From NCBI GenBank assembly GCA_030148085.1, contig JASBUF010000025.1:1-32973 (forward strand): a stretch of 32,973 nucleotides of DNA. Reading direction: 5' to 3'. The DNA comes from Methylophaga sp. (lineage in GTDB: Bacteria > Pseudomonadota > Gammaproteobacteria > Nitrosococcales > Methylophagaceae). Every line of letters begins with the position of its first letter. Position 1 is the first letter of the stretch. Positions 7,780 through 15,704 of the stretch are shown piece by piece. The translations under genes and the position numbers were made by a program. Below the pieces are notes generated by a model. That model did not search any database. It was not told the origin of the DNA and was given only the letters and a program-made list of their open reading frames with translations.

Positions 7780-8616
7780 ATGTCTTATAGTTCAGCACGT
7801 TTTGAAACACATATTACGGTCGCCGATTCGGAGATGACGGCAGTCGATTTACTTGCCGCTGAAACTGAATTATCCAAGCAAACCATTAAGAAAATCATGC
7901 TCAAAGGTGCGGTCTGGCTGACTATCGGCAAGAAGACGCAGCGCATCCGACGGGCGAAGCGTAGCTTGAAACCGGGTCAGGTGCTGCATCTTTATTACGA
8001 TAAGACGGTGCTGGAACAGATTCCGGCTGAACCTGAGCTGGTGGCAGATTTTGGCCGTTACAGTATCTGGAATAAGCCTTGTGGTTTGCTTTCTCAAGGC
8101 TCGCTGTGGGGCGACCATTGCACGGTTACCCGTTGGTCCGAGCAGCATCTAAAGCCGGAACGCAGTGCTTTTGTGGTGCACCGCCTCGATCGTGATGCCA
8201 ATGGCTTGATTATTCTGGCGCATGAAAAGCAGGCCGCAGCGCGTTTGTCTGCCTTGTTTCAGAGTCGTGACATTGATAAGCGTTATCGGGTTTGGGTCGA
8301 GGGGGAGTTTCCGGCTGAATCCGCAGAGTCACCCGTGCGTGTTGAACAGACCCTGGATGGGCGTGATGCCGTCAGTTATTTCACCCGTATTGATTTTGAT
8401 CCGGACAAGCAGCGAAGTTTGCTTGATGTTCGTATCGAAACCGGACGTAAACACCAGATCCGCCGCCATGTATCTGGCTTGGGCTTTCCCGTGGTGGGTG
8501 ACCGTTTGTATGGCGCGACACAGTTAACAGAAAACCTGCTATTAACGGCCTACTATTTAGCTTTCGATTGTCCATTTAGCGGCGAAAAACGCAGCTTTGA
8601 TTTGTTCGGCAACTGA
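7780..8616 (+). CDS. RluA-family RNA pseudouridine synthase
   Basis: The product has 278 residues. The N-terminal ~85 residues are S4-like (Lys-Lys-Ile-Met-Leu-Lys-Gly-Ala-Val). The catalytic domain carries His-Arg-Leu-Asp-Arg-Asp at 134-139, with Asp137 as the catalytic nucleophile, and later Glu-Thr-Gly-Arg-Lys-His-Gln-Ile-Arg-Arg-His, the RluA motif III. It isomerises uridine in rRNA or tRNA; the position cannot be told from sequence alone. It is divergent from the DUF4124 gene; the two starts are only about 50 bases apart. Confidence 0.88.
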   Translation: MSYSSARFETHITVADSEMTAVDLLAAETELSKQTIKKIMLKGAVWLTIGKKTQRIRRAKRSLKPGQVLHLYYDKTVLEQIPAEPELVADFGRYSIWNKPCGLLSQGSLWGDHCTVTRWSEQHLKPERSAFVVHRLDRDANGLIILAHEKQAAARLSALFQSRDIDKRYRVWVEGEFPAESAESPVRVEQTLDGRDAVSYFTRIDFDPDKQRSLLDVRIETGRKHQIRRHVSGLGFPVVGDRLYGATQLTENLLLTAYYLAFDCPFSGEKRSFDLFGN

Positions 8617-8675
8617 TTGACAAACCGTCAGCGCCGGGAGTAGCGTGAAAAGAAAAAAGCAAGGGAGACAGCATC

Positions 8676-8873
8676 ATGGAAAATGAACCGAATAAAGCGG
8701 TTAATCCACAAAGTCAGGAATGGCAACAAGAAGAACGTCGCAAGGAACATCGACGCTCTGGTGAAGATCGTCGCGATATGATTCGTTTCGAATTGGACAA
8801 AGACGATCGCCGCTCAGGTCAAGATCGCCGTAAGGATCGTCGTTCCGGCTGGGATTCTGGTACTACCGTCTAG
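8676..8873 (+). CDS. Small Arg/Asp-rich protein with RRSGxDRR repeats
   Basis: The product has 65 residues and a good Shine-Dalgarno sequence (AAGGGAG, seven bases upstream of the ATG). It contains repeated Arg-Arg-Ser-Gly-x-Asp-Arg-Arg units at about residues 26-33 and 45-52, with a third partial Arg-Arg-Ser-Gly-Trp-Asp near the end. It is highly charged, with no hydrophobic stretch, so it is probably cytoplasmic and partly disordered. Similar short RRSGxDRR tags occur in many proteobacterial proteins, but I cannot assign a function. It lies 59 bases after the pseudouridine synthase and may be cotranscribed. Confidence 0.7.
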   Translation: MENEPNKAVNPQSQEWQQEERRKEHRRSGEDRRDMIRFELDKDDRRSGQDRRKDRRSGWDSGTTV

Positions 8874-8879
8874 CTCAAG

Positions 8880-10199
8880 TTAATCGAGCTGTTTGAAAAT
8901 GCCTGGCAGGTAGCTGCTCTGGCTCAATCCTCTTGCTGCCAGCAGGACGATTAACGCAGCCCATAAGCCATGATTCTCAAAACCCTGAAGCAGATACCAT
9001 GCTGGCAGGTAGCAGACAAACACCGAAAACAACATGGTGTTTCGCATTTCACGCCCTAATGTCGCACCAACAAACAGCCCGTCAAATAAATACGACCAGA
9101 CGCCGATCACTGGTGCCAGAATCACCCAAATAAGGTACTCACCAGCCAATCGTTGAATATCATCAATGCCGGTCAGCAAGGCGATAATCTGTGTGCCAAA
9201 CAGCCAATAACTAAGGCTGAACAAGACGGCAGTCAGTAACGACCAGAAGCCAGAGATATAAAGACTTTTAACCAGTAGCGCTTTATTTTTTTGACCAATC
9301 GCTTTGCCGCTTAACACTTCTGTGGCATTGGCAAAACCATCCAGCACATAGGCCATAAAAGTAATAAAGTTCAGCAGCACCATATTGGAGGCCAACACGG
9401 CATCACTGCTTTTGGCACCCTGATTGGTAAAAAACGCAAAGCTGAAAATCAAACACAGCGTTCGCAGCATAAAGTTGCCATGCAGGTTCAGGCTTTGGCG
9501 GTTGGCGAACAGTGATTTCAGTTCACTGACCAGTTTTAATTCACCCAGTCTGAATTGGCGGCGATGGAGCAGAAACAAGGCAAAGCCGAGACCCACGTAT
9601 TCAGCGAACACCGATGCCAAGGCCACACCATCAGCTTTCATGCCTATGACATTGACCAGTAGCAGATCGAAAATGATGTTGCTTATATTGATAAGCAGAA
9701 CGATGCTCAGTGCTGAGCGTGATGCTTCAAGCCCAATCAGCCAGCCTAAAATAGCGTAGTTAAGCAGGGTGGCGGGAGCACTCCAGATCCTGAACTCATA
9801 ATAGATTTTCGCCTGAGCCATTACCTCAGGGCTGCCATCTATAAGCTCAAACGCCAGCCAGCCTATTGGCTTTTGTAATAGTAACAACACAAAAGCAATC
9901 ACAAAGGCTAGTAAGCCCGACTGGATTAAGACTGCCCGAGTCTGAGTTTCACTGTCAGTCGCATTGGCCTGAGAGGTCAGGCCGGTAGTGACCATACGCA
10001 GAAAGCCAAAACCCCAGAACAGAAAGGTAAAGATCATCGTCCCCAGCGCCACGGCACCCAAATAGATGGGTGATGACAGATGACCCACCACGGCAGTATC
10101 AACCATACCCAGCAAAGGCGTAGAGAGGTTGGCCAGAATCATGGGACCGGCGATAGTCCAGACGCGGCGGTGACTAATAGTGGATGATGACGTTGACAA
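8880..10199 (-). CDS. dinF: MATE-family efflux transporter, DinF type
   Basis: The product is 439 residues with about 12 hydrophobic helices, the length of E. coli DinF (441). The N-terminal motif Pro-Met-Ile-Leu-Ala-Asn-Leu-Ser-Thr-Pro-Leu-Leu-Gly-Met-Val-Asp-Thr-Ala-Val and the Thr-Thr-Gly-Leu-Thr-Ser-Gln segment match DinF closely. DinF-type MATE proteins use a cation gradient to export oxidants, bile salts or drugs; the substrate here is not known. The start is a TTG at 10199, with a short GGA upstream, as no ATG occurs before the first helix. It ends six bases from the convergent small protein gene. Confidence 0.9.
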   Translation of the reverse strand: MSTSSSTISHRRVWTIAGPMILANLSTPLLGMVDTAVVGHLSSPIYLGAVALGTMIFTFLFWGFGFLRMVTTGLTSQANATDSETQTRAVLIQSGLLAFVIAFVLLLLQKPIGWLAFELIDGSPEVMAQAKIYYEFRIWSAPATLLNYAILGWLIGLEASRSALSIVLLINISNIIFDLLLVNVIGMKADGVALASVFAEYVGLGFALFLLHRRQFRLGELKLVSELKSLFANRQSLNLHGNFMLRTLCLIFSFAFFTNQGAKSSDAVLASNMVLLNFITFMAYVLDGFANATEVLSGKAIGQKNKALLVKSLYISGFWSLLTAVLFSLSYWLFGTQIIALLTGIDDIQRLAGEYLIWVILAPVIGVWSYLFDGLFVGATLGREMRNTMLFSVFVCYLPAWYLLQGFENHGLWAALIVLLAARGLSQSSYLPGIFKQLD

Positions 10200-10219
10200 G
10201 GTGAGGTTCCAAACACAGC

Positions 10220-10241
10220 AAGACCACCTGAAGGTGGCCTT
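10220..10241 (-). terminator. Hairpin between hppA and the MATE gene
   Basis: On the minus strand AAGGCCACC-ttca-GGTGGTCTT forms a nine-pair stem with one G-U. It lies 24 bases past the hppA stop and is followed by GCTGTGTTT, not a clean T-run. It may terminate or attenuate hppA transcription into the MATE gene. Confidence 0.55.
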
Positions 10242-10264
10242 GCAGTATGAAATGTAGATGTTGA

Positions 10265-12277
10265 TTAAATCAAGAGCGGGGCGATAACCAGGCTGACTAT
10301 CGCCATCACGTTGATCAGGATGTTCATTGATGGACCCGAGGTGTCCTTGAGAGGATCGCCGACGGTATCACCGACGACCACGGCTTTATGAATATCTGAG
10401 CCCTTACCGCCATGATTGCCTTTCTCGACATGTTTCTTGGCATTGTCCCAGGCGCCACCGGCATTGGCCATCATCAGTGCCATCATTACGCAGCAGATAA
10501 GGGCGCCGCCGAGCATACCGCCTAGGGCTTCTGCGCCAAGTCCAAAACCAACCACCACCGGAGCTAGAACCGCCAGCGTGCCGGGAAGAATCATTTTATT
10601 CAGCGCGGCCTTAGTCGCAATATCGACGCAGCGTGCGGTATCGGGTTTGGCATTGCCTTCAAGCAGTCCCGGAATCTCTTTGAACTGGCGACGGATTTCC
10701 CGAATCATATCGAAAGCGGCATCACCCACTGCCGTCATGGTTAAGGCACTGACCAGGAACGGGAATATGCCGCCAAGGAACATGCCCATTAACACCAGCG
10801 GGTTATTAATTAAGAGGGCAAAACTTGGGTCGCCAAGGCTAATGGTTTCGATATAGGCACTGATAATAGCGAGGGCCGCAAGGGCCGCTGCGCCGATGGC
10901 AAAGCCTTTGCCAATCGCTGCGGTGGTGTTGCCCAGTTCGTCCAGAGAGTCGGTAATGGCGCGGGTTTCTTTGCCCATTTCCGCCATTTCAGCGATACCG
11001 CCCGCATTGTCAGCTATAGGCCCATAGGCATCGATGGCCATGGTGATACCGACCGTGGCCAGCATACCGACGGCGGCGATACCGACACCATAGAGATCAG
11101 CAAAGTAGCTGGAGGTGAAGATGATGGCTGCAATGGTGACTACTGGAATGGCAACAGATTGCATGCCCAAAGCCAGACCACCAATCATTACGGTGGCAGG
11201 GCCGGTTTCACCACTACTAGCCAGTTTACGAACTGGGGCGCCACCGGTGTAATACTCGGTGCTGAGGCCAATGATGATGCCGCCAACAGCACCGGACAAT
11301 ACAGCAACCCAGAGGTTAGTCAGGCCGCCCAGACTGGTGATAAGAAACCAAGAGACGATGATAAACAGTAAAGATGCGCCCATGGTGCCGATACGTAGCG
11401 CCACTTCCGGGCTTTTTGCTGAGAATACTTTGACCGCCAGAATACCAGCGACTGAGCACAGTAAACCGACAGAGGCGAGGGCCAGCGGCATAAACATTAA
11501 TGTTGATTGTGAGTCGGCCAATTGACTGACGGCCATCGCGCTCATGGTCGAGGCTATGGCGATACTCGCAATCATCGCGCCGCAGTAGGATTCGAAAATA
11601 TCCGAGCCCATACCGGCGACGTCGCCGACGTTATCACCGACGTTATCGGCAATGACGCCGGGGTTGCGTGGGTCATCTTCAGGAATACCGGCTTCGACCT
11701 TACCGACCAGATCGGCACCGACGTCAGCGGATTTGGTGTAAATGCCACCACCGACACGGGAGAACAGAGCAACGGAGGAGGCGCCCATACCAAAACCATG
11801 AATAGTGTGGGCAGTATGCGGATCACTGCCATAAAGCAGATAGAGAATACCGAGACCTAACAGGCCCATTGCTGCGACGGTAAGGCCCATAATGGAACCG
11901 CCGAAGAAGGCAACTGTGAGGGCTTCTGGCGCACCTTTATCTCGCGCCGCCACAGCAGTACGCACATTGGCTTGAGTCGCCGTGTACATACCGATAAAGC
12001 CTGCCGTAGCGGAGCTGATGGCACCAACAAAAAAGGCCAGCGCAGTGTGCCAGCCTAAATCCGATAACCCCAAAGCAATAATGCAGATGAGGCAGAAAAT
12101 ACCGAGGCGGGAGTACTCAGCGCGCATAAACACCATTGCGCCCAAATGGATCTGATCGCCAATATCGACAACCTTGCCGGTCCCGGGTGGATGAGACCTG
12201 ACCTTGTTGTAGATCAGATAGGCACAGAGAAGTCCAAAAATACCCAAAATGGCAGGGACGGTGCTGAGTGACGTCAT
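10265..12277 (-). CDS. hppA: Membrane-bound proton/sodium-translocating pyrophosphatase, K+-dependent type
   Basis: The 670-residue, ~16-helix protein couples PPi hydrolysis to cation pumping across the membrane. The PPi-binding signature [11 protein letters not shown] is followed by Asp-Asp-Pro-Arg-Asn-Pro and Asp-Asn-Val-Gly-Asp-Asn-Val-Gly-Asp; the C-terminal [11 protein letters not shown] matches the family. Residue 453 in [10 protein letters not shown] is Ala, which marks the K+-dependent subfamily (Lys there gives K+-independence). Whether it pumps H+ or Na+ cannot be decided here. The start is ATG 12277 with GAGG upstream. The divergent 144-base gap to the TauE gene should hold both promoters. 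Confidence 0.95.
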   Translation of the reverse strand: MTSLSTVPAILGIFGLLCAYLIYNKVRSHPPGTGKVVDIGDQIHLGAMVFMRAEYSRLGIFCLICIIALGLSDLGWHTALAFFVGAISSATAGFIGMYTATQANVRTAVAARDKGAPEALTVAFFGGSIMGLTVAAMGLLGLGILYLLYGSDPHTAHTIHGFGMGASSVALFSRVGGGIYTKSADVGADLVGKVEAGIPEDDPRNPGVIADNVGDNVGDVAGMGSDIFESYCGAMIASIAIASTMSAMAVSQLADSQSTLMFMPLALASVGLLCSVAGILAVKVFSAKSPEVALRIGTMGASLLFIIVSWFLITSLGGLTNLWVAVLSGAVGGIIIGLSTEYYTGGAPVRKLASSGETGPATVMIGGLALGMQSVAIPVVTIAAIIFTSSYFADLYGVGIAAVGMLATVGITMAIDAYGPIADNAGGIAEMAEMGKETRAITDSLDELGNTTAAIGKGFAIGAAALAALAIISAYIETISLGDPSFALLINNPLVLMGMFLGGIFPFLVSALTMTAVGDAAFDMIREIRRQFKEIPGLLEGNAKPDTARCVDIATKAALNKMILPGTLAVLAPVVVGFGLGAEALGGMLGGALICCVMMALMMANAGGAWDNAKKHVEKGNHGGKGSDIHKAVVVGDTVGDPLKDTSGPSMNILINVMAIVSLVIAPLLI

Positions 12278-12421
12278 AAGTCTTACCTCGTTATTATGGT
12301 TAGTGGGGTCTTGCTTGGTGTTACCTCTCGTTTACGTTTTTGTTTTGCTCGGTTTCTTATACCTGTATCGTAATGGCAAGTAAAGTCAAGGCCTGAGGCC
12401 GGATTATTCAGGAGTACAGCA

Positions 12422-13216
12422 TTGTTAATAGCGTGGTTAAGCTTCGCTCTGGCAGGCATGGTGGCAGGGCTGCTGGCCGGATTGTTCGGTATTGGTGGCG
12501 GTCTGATTATTGTGCCGATCTTAATGACGGTATTCAGTTGGCAGGGCATGTCTGCGGAGATCGCCATTCATGTGGCGATAGGCACATCGCTGATGACTAT
12601 CTGTATGACGTCCTTGTCTTCCATACGCGCGCATCATCGTTATGGCACCACCCAGTGGTCGCTGGTGGCGAAGCTGACTCCAGGCCTAATCGTGGGTAGC
12701 CTGACTGGGGCAGTGATAGCGGCAAGCATGTCTAGCCATCTGCTGCAAAACGTCTTTGCGGTGTTTGCCCTGTTGATGGCTTTCCGGCTTTGGTTGCCTG
12801 CACCACATACGATGTCGACGACCTTATCAAAGCCGGTGGCGACAACATCATATGGTGTGCTGACCGGGTTAGTTTCAGCCATGGTCGGTATCGGCGGTGG
12901 CACCTTGGTGGTACCGTATCTGGTAATGGCCGGGCAGCAGATGCAGAAAGCGGTGGGTACGGCAGCAGCCTGTGGTCTACCGATTGCCGCTAGTGGCGTG
13001 CTAGGCTTTATCTGGATGGGCACGCAGGTGCATCAGTTGAGTGGACCATGGCAAACCGGTTTCATACACTGGCAGGCATTTATCGGTATTATTTCAACCA
13101 GTGTGTTTGTGGCTCCGCTTGGTGCCAGACTGGCCCGACACCTGTCCCATCAAAAGTTAAGTCGGCTGTTTTCGCTGGTGTTGTTCACAGTCGGTGTGAT
13201 GTTGCTCGTTTGCTAA
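12422..13216 (+). CDS. TauE/SafE-family sulfite/anion exporter-like permease
   Basis: The product has 264 residues and about eight helices. Two related halves start with the family motif Gly-x-Phe-Gly-Ile-Gly-Gly-Gly (Gly-Leu-Phe-Gly-Ile-Gly-Gly-Gly near residue 22 and Met-Val-Gly-Ile-Gly-Gly-Gly near 155). TauE/SafE members move sulfite, sulfoacetate or other organic anions; the substrate here is unknown. The start is a TTG at 12422, seven bases after AGGAG; no ATG exists in the first helix. The rubredoxin gene follows after 15 bases with its own perfect Shine-Dalgarno, so the pair is likely an operon. Confidence 0.85.
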   Translation: MLIAWLSFALAGMVAGLLAGLFGIGGGLIIVPILMTVFSWQGMSAEIAIHVAIGTSLMTICMTSLSSIRAHHRYGTTQWSLVAKLTPGLIVGSLTGAVIAASMSSHLLQNVFAVFALLMAFRLWLPAPHTMSTTLSKPVATTSYGVLTGLVSAMVGIGGGTLVVPYLVMAGQQMQKAVGTAAACGLPIAASGVLGFIWMGTQVHQLSGPWQTGFIHWQAFIGIISTSVFVAPLGARLARHLSHQKLSRLFSLVLFTVGVMLLVC

Positions 13217-13231
13217 GTTGAGGAGGTCATC

Positions 13232-13399
13232 ATGAGAAAGTGGATTTGTACCGTGTGCGGCTTTGTCTATGACGAAGCAGAAGGCATGCCTGAAGAAGGC
13301 ATCGCACCGGGAACCGCATGGGAAGACATTCCAGATGACTGGGTGTGCCCGGATTGTGGTGCACTCAAAGAAGATTTTGAGATGATTCCATTTGAGTGA
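13232..13399 (+). CDS. Rubredoxin
   Basis: The product has 55 residues, the classic rubredoxin length. Two CxxC-type knuckles, Cys6-Thr-Val-Cys9-Gly and Cys39-Pro-Asp-Cys42-Gly, bind one Fe by four Cys. The usual Gly-Phe-Val-Tyr-Asp, [12 protein letters not shown] segment is intact. It is a small cytoplasmic one-electron carrier; partner enzymes (alkane hydroxylase, peroxide reductases and so on) are not in the window. A perfect AGGAGG lies just before the ATG. It is a bit shorter than most reported ORF cut-offs. Confidence 0.97.
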   Translation: MRKWICTVCGFVYDEAEGMPEEGIAPGTAWEDIPDDWVCPDCGALKEDFEMIPFE

Positions 13400-13425
13400 T
13401 ACAGAAAATCCATAGTCAAACTGAG

Positions 13426-13454
13426 TTTTATCCAACTGGTTTTTCTTCTATAAT
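13426..13454 (+). promoter_or_regulatory. Candidate ppa promoter
   Basis: A perfect TATAAT lies at 13449-13454, 40 bases before the ppa ATG. The -35 region is poor (TTTTAT at 13426-13431 with a 17-base spacer), so the -10 carries the call. Confidence 0.5.
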
Positions 13455-13493
13455 CAGTGGATTTATTCACTCTTAAACTGGAGCTCAGTTACT

Positions 13494-14033
13494 ATGAATC
13501 TCGACCGTGTTGGATCGGGCGCTAACCTGCCACAAGACGTAAATGTCATCATTGAAATTCCTTCACACTCTGATCCTGTGAAGTATGAAGTCGACAAAGA
13601 AACTGGCGCGCTATTTGTTGACCGTTTCATGAACACGGCGATGTTCTACCCAACCAACTACGGTTACATTCCTCACACCCTGTCTGATGACGGTGACCCG
13701 GTTGACGTACTGGTGGTGAGCCCTTATGCCCTGATCAGTGGATCTGTTGTTGCCTGCCGTCCGGTTGGAATGCTAAAGATGACCGATGAGTCAGGTATTG
13801 ATGCCAAAGTTATCGCCGTCCCACACGATAAGATGTATGACGACGTTCAGGACATCGGTGATGTTTCTCCACGTTTGTTGGATCAACTGGCTCACTTCTT
13901 TGAGCATTACAAAGATCTGGAAAAGAACAAGTGGGTTAAAGTTGAAGGCTGGGTAGGTAAAGCCGAAGCAGAAGCTGAAATTGTTGCCAGCGTAGAACGC
14001 TACAAATCGGCACCCGTCAAACCTCAGTTCTAA
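13494..14033 (+). CDS. ppa: Inorganic pyrophosphatase, soluble family I
   Basis: The 179-residue protein hydrolyses PPi to two phosphates in the cytoplasm and so drives biosynthetic reactions. The family I core is clear: Lys-Tyr-Glu-Val-Asp-Lys-Glu-Thr-Gly, then [11 protein letters not shown] and the Mg2+-binding Asp-Gly-Asp-Pro-Val-Asp-Val-Leu-Val signature (residues ~64-73). The C-terminal Lys-Trp-Val-Lys-Val-Glu-Gly-Trp matches too. It lies close to the membrane pyrophosphatase gene (about 1.2 kb away, on the other strand), so the cell has two PPi-consuming enzymes from one locus. It has its own promoter and a strong terminator. Confidence 0.97.
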   Translation: MNLDRVGSGANLPQDVNVIIEIPSHSDPVKYEVDKETGALFVDRFMNTAMFYPTNYGYIPHTLSDDGDPVDVLVVSPYALISGSVVACRPVGMLKMTDESGIDAKVIAVPHDKMYDDVQDIGDVSPRLLDQLAHFFEHYKDLEKNKWVKVEGWVGKAEAEAEIVASVERYKSAPVKPQF

Positions 14034-14053
14034 TCGTCTAACGACGAGACTCT

Positions 14054-14089
14054 ATCGGCGAGCTGAGCTTTCAGTCTCGCCGATTTTTT
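14054..14089 (+). terminator. Rho-independent terminator after ppa
   Basis: ATCGGCGAG and CTCGCCGAT pair, extended inward by CTGA/TCAG around a small loop, and are followed by TTTTT. It is 20 bases after the ppa stop and only about 17 bases before serB. Confidence 0.92.
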
Positions 14090-14105
14090 ATCAAGCGGAC
14101 ACAGC

Positions 14106-14942
14106 ATGACACAACTTATCCTGCAGGGAGCGGCCCTGAACAAAACACAGGCAGAAACCGTTGCTCAGCAGCTTGGTGGCAGCCTGGACTGGCGTGAACA
14201 ATTTGCGGTTATCAACGACGCCTCCGTGTCAGATATTGCCAGCCTGCGTCAGCAGTATGATTTTGATATCAATGCATTGCCAGAGGGCTTTGATGGCACC
14301 AAAGTGGGGCTGTTAGTCACTGATATGGACTCCACCCTCATTAGTATCGAGTGTATTGATGAAATCGCGGACTTTATGAATCTCAAGCCCCAGGTGGCCG
14401 AGATCACTGAAGCTGCGATGCGGGGTGACATCGACTTCGAAACTTCACTTCGAAAACGCGTGTCATTGTTAAAAGGTCTGGATGTCTCTGTGCTGGAACG
14501 CGTCTATGAAGAGCGTCTGAAGCTTAACCCTGGCGCCGAAGTAATGGTGGAAACGCTTAAAAATAATGGCGTCAAACTGGCATTGGTATCGGGTGGTTTC
14601 ACTTTCTTTACCGACCGACTTAAACACCTTTTAGGGCTCGATTTTACCCAGGCGAATCGACTGGCTGAAAAAGACGGCAAGCTGACCGGTGAAGTTGACG
14701 GTGATATCTGCGGCGCACAGGCCAAGGCAGACTTTCTGCAACGCTGCTGTGAAGAACTCGGTATTGCAACGTCTCAGGCACTAGCTGTAGGTGATGGCGC
14801 CAACGATTTATTAATGATGGCGCCCGCCGGTTTGAGTGTGGCTTATCATGCCAAACCCAAGGTACAGGCAGAGGCCGACACAGCGATTAATCACAATGGA
14901 TTGGACGGTATTTTAGGGCTATTGCAGCTAGATTATAACTAG
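14106..14942 (+). CDS. serB: Phosphoserine phosphatase
   Basis: The 278-residue protein catalyses the last step of serine synthesis, dephosphorylating O-phospho-L-serine. The HAD motif I Asp-Met-Asp-Ser-Thr-Leu-Ile is at residues 73-79; Asp73 is the nucleophile and Asp75 the acid. Motif II Leu-Val-Ser-Gly-Gly-Phe-Thr-Phe-Phe and motif III Lys...Val-Gly-Asp-Gly-Ala-Asn-Asp-Leu-Leu-Met follow. The Glu-Cys-Ile-Asp-Glu cap segment after motif I is typical of SerB. The N-terminal ~70 residues correspond to the divergent ACT-like region but are shorter than in E. coli SerB (322 aa). The ATG follows the ppa terminator. Confidence 0.95.
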   Translation: MTQLILQGAALNKTQAETVAQQLGGSLDWREQFAVINDASVSDIASLRQQYDFDINALPEGFDGTKVGLLVTDMDSTLISIECIDEIADFMNLKPQVAEITEAAMRGDIDFETSLRKRVSLLKGLDVSVLERVYEERLKLNPGAEVMVETLKNNGVKLALVSGGFTFFTDRLKHLLGLDFTQANRLAEKDGKLTGEVDGDICGAQAKADFLQRCCEELGIATSQALAVGDGANDLLMMAPAGLSVAYHAKPKVQAEADTAINHNGLDGILGLLQLDYN

Positions 14943-15016
14943 CCTAAGCTTGAAATTAAGAGAGCCGTCCCCATTCTAATAACAGCATTTTTCCAACTTA
15001 TTTTGAGGAACATCTA

Positions 15017-15334
15017 ATGGACATTATGGAGCGCATTAAACAGGCGATAGAAGGTAACTCGATAATCCTGTTTATGAAAGGCACCCCGGAATTCCCACAA
15101 TGCGGTTTTTCCAGCCGTGCTTCACAAGCAGTTGCTGCATGTGGTGCAGAGTTTGCTTATATCAATGTACTGGCAGAGCCAGAAGTTCGTGAAAATCTGC
15201 ACCGTTATGCAGATTGGCCGACTTTCCCTCAGCTCTACATCAACGGTGAATTAGTTGGTGGTTGTGACATCGTCATGGAGCTGTATGAAAACGGCGAACT
15301 GCAAAAAATGATTGATGAAGCCACAGCAGGTTAA
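15017..15334 (+). CDS. grxD: Monothiol CGFS glutaredoxin (Grx4 type)
   Basis: The product is 105 residues. The monothiol active site Cys29-Gly-Phe-Ser is in Phe-Pro-Gln-Cys-Gly-Phe-Ser, preceded by Met-Lys-Gly-Thr-Pro. The Trp-Pro-Thr-Phe-Pro-Gln-Leu-Tyr-Ile cis-Pro loop and Gly-Gly-Cys-Asp-Ile glutathione-binding motif are present. CGFS glutaredoxins bind [2Fe-2S] clusters with glutathione and deliver them to apoproteins, often with BolA. TGAGGA lies nine bases before the ATG. It is followed by clpS after nine bases. A possible weak promoter (TTGAAA near 14950 and TCTAAT near 14975) lies in the 74-base gap after serB. Confidence 0.96.
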   Translation: MDIMERIKQAIEGNSIILFMKGTPEFPQCGFSSRASQAVAACGAEFAYINVLAEPEVRENLHRYADWPTFPQLYINGELVGGCDIVMELYENGELQKMIDEATAG

Positions 15335-15343
15335 ACTGAACGC

Positions 15344-15670
15344 ATGAGTGAGGAACACGATCACGATTGGCACGGCGACAACGAATACGCTGTTGCTCCG
15401 GCCAAGCCCGATTTGAAGCAGCCACCCAAGTATCGGGTGATTATGCTCAATGACGACTACACGCCAATGGATTTTGTGGTCGAGGTTCTGGAAGGACTGT
15501 TTGGTATGGGGCGTGAGCGTGCCACGCGAACCATGTTACAAGTTCACACAGAAGGCAGTGCCTTGTGTGGTATTTTTACTTATGAGATAGCTGAAGCGAA
15601 AGTCGAACAGGTCAACAGCTATTCTCAACGCCACGGCCATCCATTGCAGTGTACGATGGAAGAGGAATGA
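15344..15670 (+). CDS. clpS: ClpS adaptor protein
   Basis: The 108-residue protein is the N-end rule adaptor that hands N-degron substrates to ClpAP. The conserved core [16 protein letters not shown] is at about residues 30-45, the residues that form the hydrophobic pocket for Leu, Phe, Tyr and Trp ends. The His in Val-His-Thr-Glu-Gly and the C-terminal Cys-Thr-Met-Glu match the family. The N-terminal extension is acidic and flexible, as usual. The partner clpA begins 35 bases downstream, the classical clpS-clpA order. Confidence 0.97.
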   Translation: MSEEHDHDWHGDNEYAVAPAKPDLKQPPKYRVIMLNDDYTPMDFVVEVLEGLFGMGRERATRTMLQVHTEGSALCGIFTYEIAEAKVEQVNSYSQRHGHPLQCTMEEE

Positions 15671-15704
15671 CCCGGTTCGATATCCAGCCAAAAGGTGGAG
15701 CGCA

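Noticed and set aside
11522-11860. 112-residue plus-strand frame inside hppA
   Set aside because: It is antisense to conserved hppA motifs and is low-complexity.
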